Assembly (NCBI GenBank): GCA_029287755.1
Contig: JARFQM010000368.1
Location: 1 to 14,954, forward strand
DNA: 14,954 nt
Direction of reading: 5' to 3'
Origin: Desulfofustis sp.
GTDB taxonomy: Bacteria; Desulfobacterota; Desulfobulbia; Desulfobulbales; Desulfocapsaceae
Shown here: positions 13,912-14,954 of the stretch, one piece after another
How the letters are laid out: every line of letters begins with the position of its first letter
Numbering within the stretch: position 1 is the first letter of the stretch
Made by a program: the position numbers and the translations under genes
The notes under the pieces: generated by a model
The model's input: the letters and a program-made list of their open reading frames with translations, nothing else
What the model was told of the DNA's origin: nothing
The model's database searches: none

Positions 13912-14954
13912 TCACCTGGCCGTCGCTCCGATCGGGTTCACCAGGCTGCGGCCTGCCATTGCACCAGACATCAACGCCCATTGCAATCCCGGCAGGCTGG
14001 AATGTTCTCCGCAGATCCGAATTCCCGGCGAGAAGGGCTCCGGATAGATGTAAGGATTTGAAGTGGGCGGCGCCTGGTTCGGGAGCGCCTGATCGATGAT
14101 GAAGGTTTTAATGTGCTCCCACTCTTGAACCGCTGAGCCAAACCATTCTGCACACTGCTTTCGCACCAGATCCTCCAGGTGGTCACTGTGTACATTGTGG
14201 TCCCCAAGGACGACTGCGGCAACAAGCGTTTTTCCCGGCGGCGCGTAGCCTGGCGCCACCAGGCTCGGAAAGGCGATGTTGTTCACCGGGCCTTTATCTC
14301 CGCCGTTGAGCACAAGAAACGGCTGTGGAATCGGCGGCTGCCACTGAGCAGAAAAATAGAGGCAGGCTTCCCCCACTGATTTTACCGGCACGTCAAGTTG
14401 CATAAGCTTCGCACATGCAGGCTGGGACGCGGCAACCACTATCTGTTCTGCCTCTAAAACGGTACCGTCAGCCAGAGTGACCGCCCCTTTCCGCACACTG
14501 CTCACCTCCTGGTTGTAGTGAATGCTGTTTTCCGGCAATGATGAGGCTAGCTGCCGGGCAACGGCCCCCATGCCCTCAGCAGGCAATGCTGCATCACCGG
14601 TGGAAAACAGCCGGGTCACATACTTCAGCACCCGACTCGAGCCCGTCATGCTTGTATCGAGGCAGGCTCCGGCGAAAAAAGGCGTGAAAAAACTTTTTAT
14701 GAAACGTTCGCTGAATCCCCACTTCCTGAGAAAATCGATGGTTGGCTCCTCAGGATCCTCAAAAATTTTTTCCATGGGATGCCTGACCAGAGAACCGACT
14801 AGCTTCAGCAGCTTCATTCGGTCTCCCAATGAGCCGATGGGGGAGGCGATGGTACTGTAAATGCTGCCTGGATGATGGCGGGGATCGGCCACAACATGAA
14901 AGCGATCCTGGTGACGTATGGCCACACCGGCGGGAAAGCGGCAAAGCTGTAACC
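13912..14954 (-). CDS. Amine-oxidase/phytoene-desaturase-like FAD oxidoreductase (partial, N-terminus outside window)
   Basis: The minus-strand frame is open to the right window edge and continues upstream of the GTG at 14925 (CRFPAGVAIRHQDRFHV reads through it), so GTG is not the start. The visible 347 codons cover the substrate and FAD-closing regions: FAGACLDTSMTGSSR, GDAALPAEGMGAVARQLAS, IVVAASQPACAKLM, and the C-terminal ICGEHSSLPGLQWALMSGAMAGRSLV, which is the last FAD-binding helix of this superfamily. The GxGxxG N-terminal fold is outside the window. Relatives act on polyenes, amines or prenylated compounds; which applies here cannot be told. It ends in TGA at 13912 and is followed closely by the PNPOx-fold gene, so it is likely the upstream member of that operon. 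Confidence 0.87.
   Translation of the reverse strand, partial: LQLCRFPAGVAIRHQDRFHVVADPRHHPGSIYSTIASPIGSLGDRMKLLKLVGSLVRHPMEKIFEDPEEPTIDFLRKWGFSERFIKSFFTPFFAGACLDTSMTGSSRVLKYVTRLFSTGDAALPAEGMGAVARQLASSLPENSIHYNQEVSSVRKGAVTLADGTVLEAEQIVVAASQPACAKLMQLDVPVKSVGEACLYFSAQWQPPIPQPFLVLNGGDKGPVNNIAFPSLVAPGYAPPGKTLVAAVVLGDHNVHSDHLEDLVRKQCAEWFGSAVQEWEHIKTFIIDQALPNQAPPTSNPYIYPEPFSPGIRICGEHSSLPGLQWALMSGAMAGRSLVNPIGATAR

Overview
The window reads as ordinary bacterial chromosome: dense coding, short intergenic gaps, mid-to-high GC, Shine-Dalgarno sites ahead of several genes, one Sec-type signal peptide. The mix of families (peptidase S51 proteins, Gfo/Idh/MocA oxidoreductases, a MetF-like protein, a PEP-synthase-like swivel enzyme, a methyltransferase with the LDLMSSW signature) suggests a Gram-negative, possibly deltaproteobacterial (Desulfobacterota) genome. 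That placement is a guess from gene content. No tRNA, rRNA, CRISPR array, transposase, integrase or phage gene was seen.

Left block (1-5749, minus strand, transcribed right to left): five tightly packed genes behind one recognisable promoter near 5850-5876. In transcription order they are a cyanophycinase-like S51 hydrolase; a second S51 hydrolase whose C-terminus resembles the DALR and C-terminal helical region of cysteinyl-tRNA synthetase; a ThuA-like domain fused to a Gfo/Idh/MocA oxidoreductase; a stand-alone Gfo/Idh/MocA oxidoreductase; and a BioF2/CelD-type GNAT acyltransferase cut by the window edge. The last four are separated by gaps of 4 and 12 bp or overlap by 11 bp, so they are probably co-expressed. 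This is the most interesting part of the window. It looks like a small-molecule pathway on a compound with both an amide or isopeptide part and a sugar or polyol part, but the substrate is unknown.

Middle block (5935-10478): a large two-Rossmann FAD/NAD(P)-binding oxidoreductase on the minus strand is divergent from a plus-strand trio: a MetF (methylenetetrahydrofolate reductase)-like protein, an exported histidine phosphatase, and a protein joining a SlyD/FKBP-like N-terminal region to a SAM-dependent methyltransferase.

Right block (10553-14954, minus strand): an amine-oxidase/phytoene-desaturase-like flavoprotein (5' end outside the window), a pyridoxamine-phosphate-oxidase-fold flavoprotein, a PEP-synthase-like ATP-grasp plus swivel protein that overlaps the preceding gene by 23 bp and lacks the PEP/pyruvate TIM barrel, and a TPR protein. 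The first three are probably an operon; the TPR gene may be its tail.
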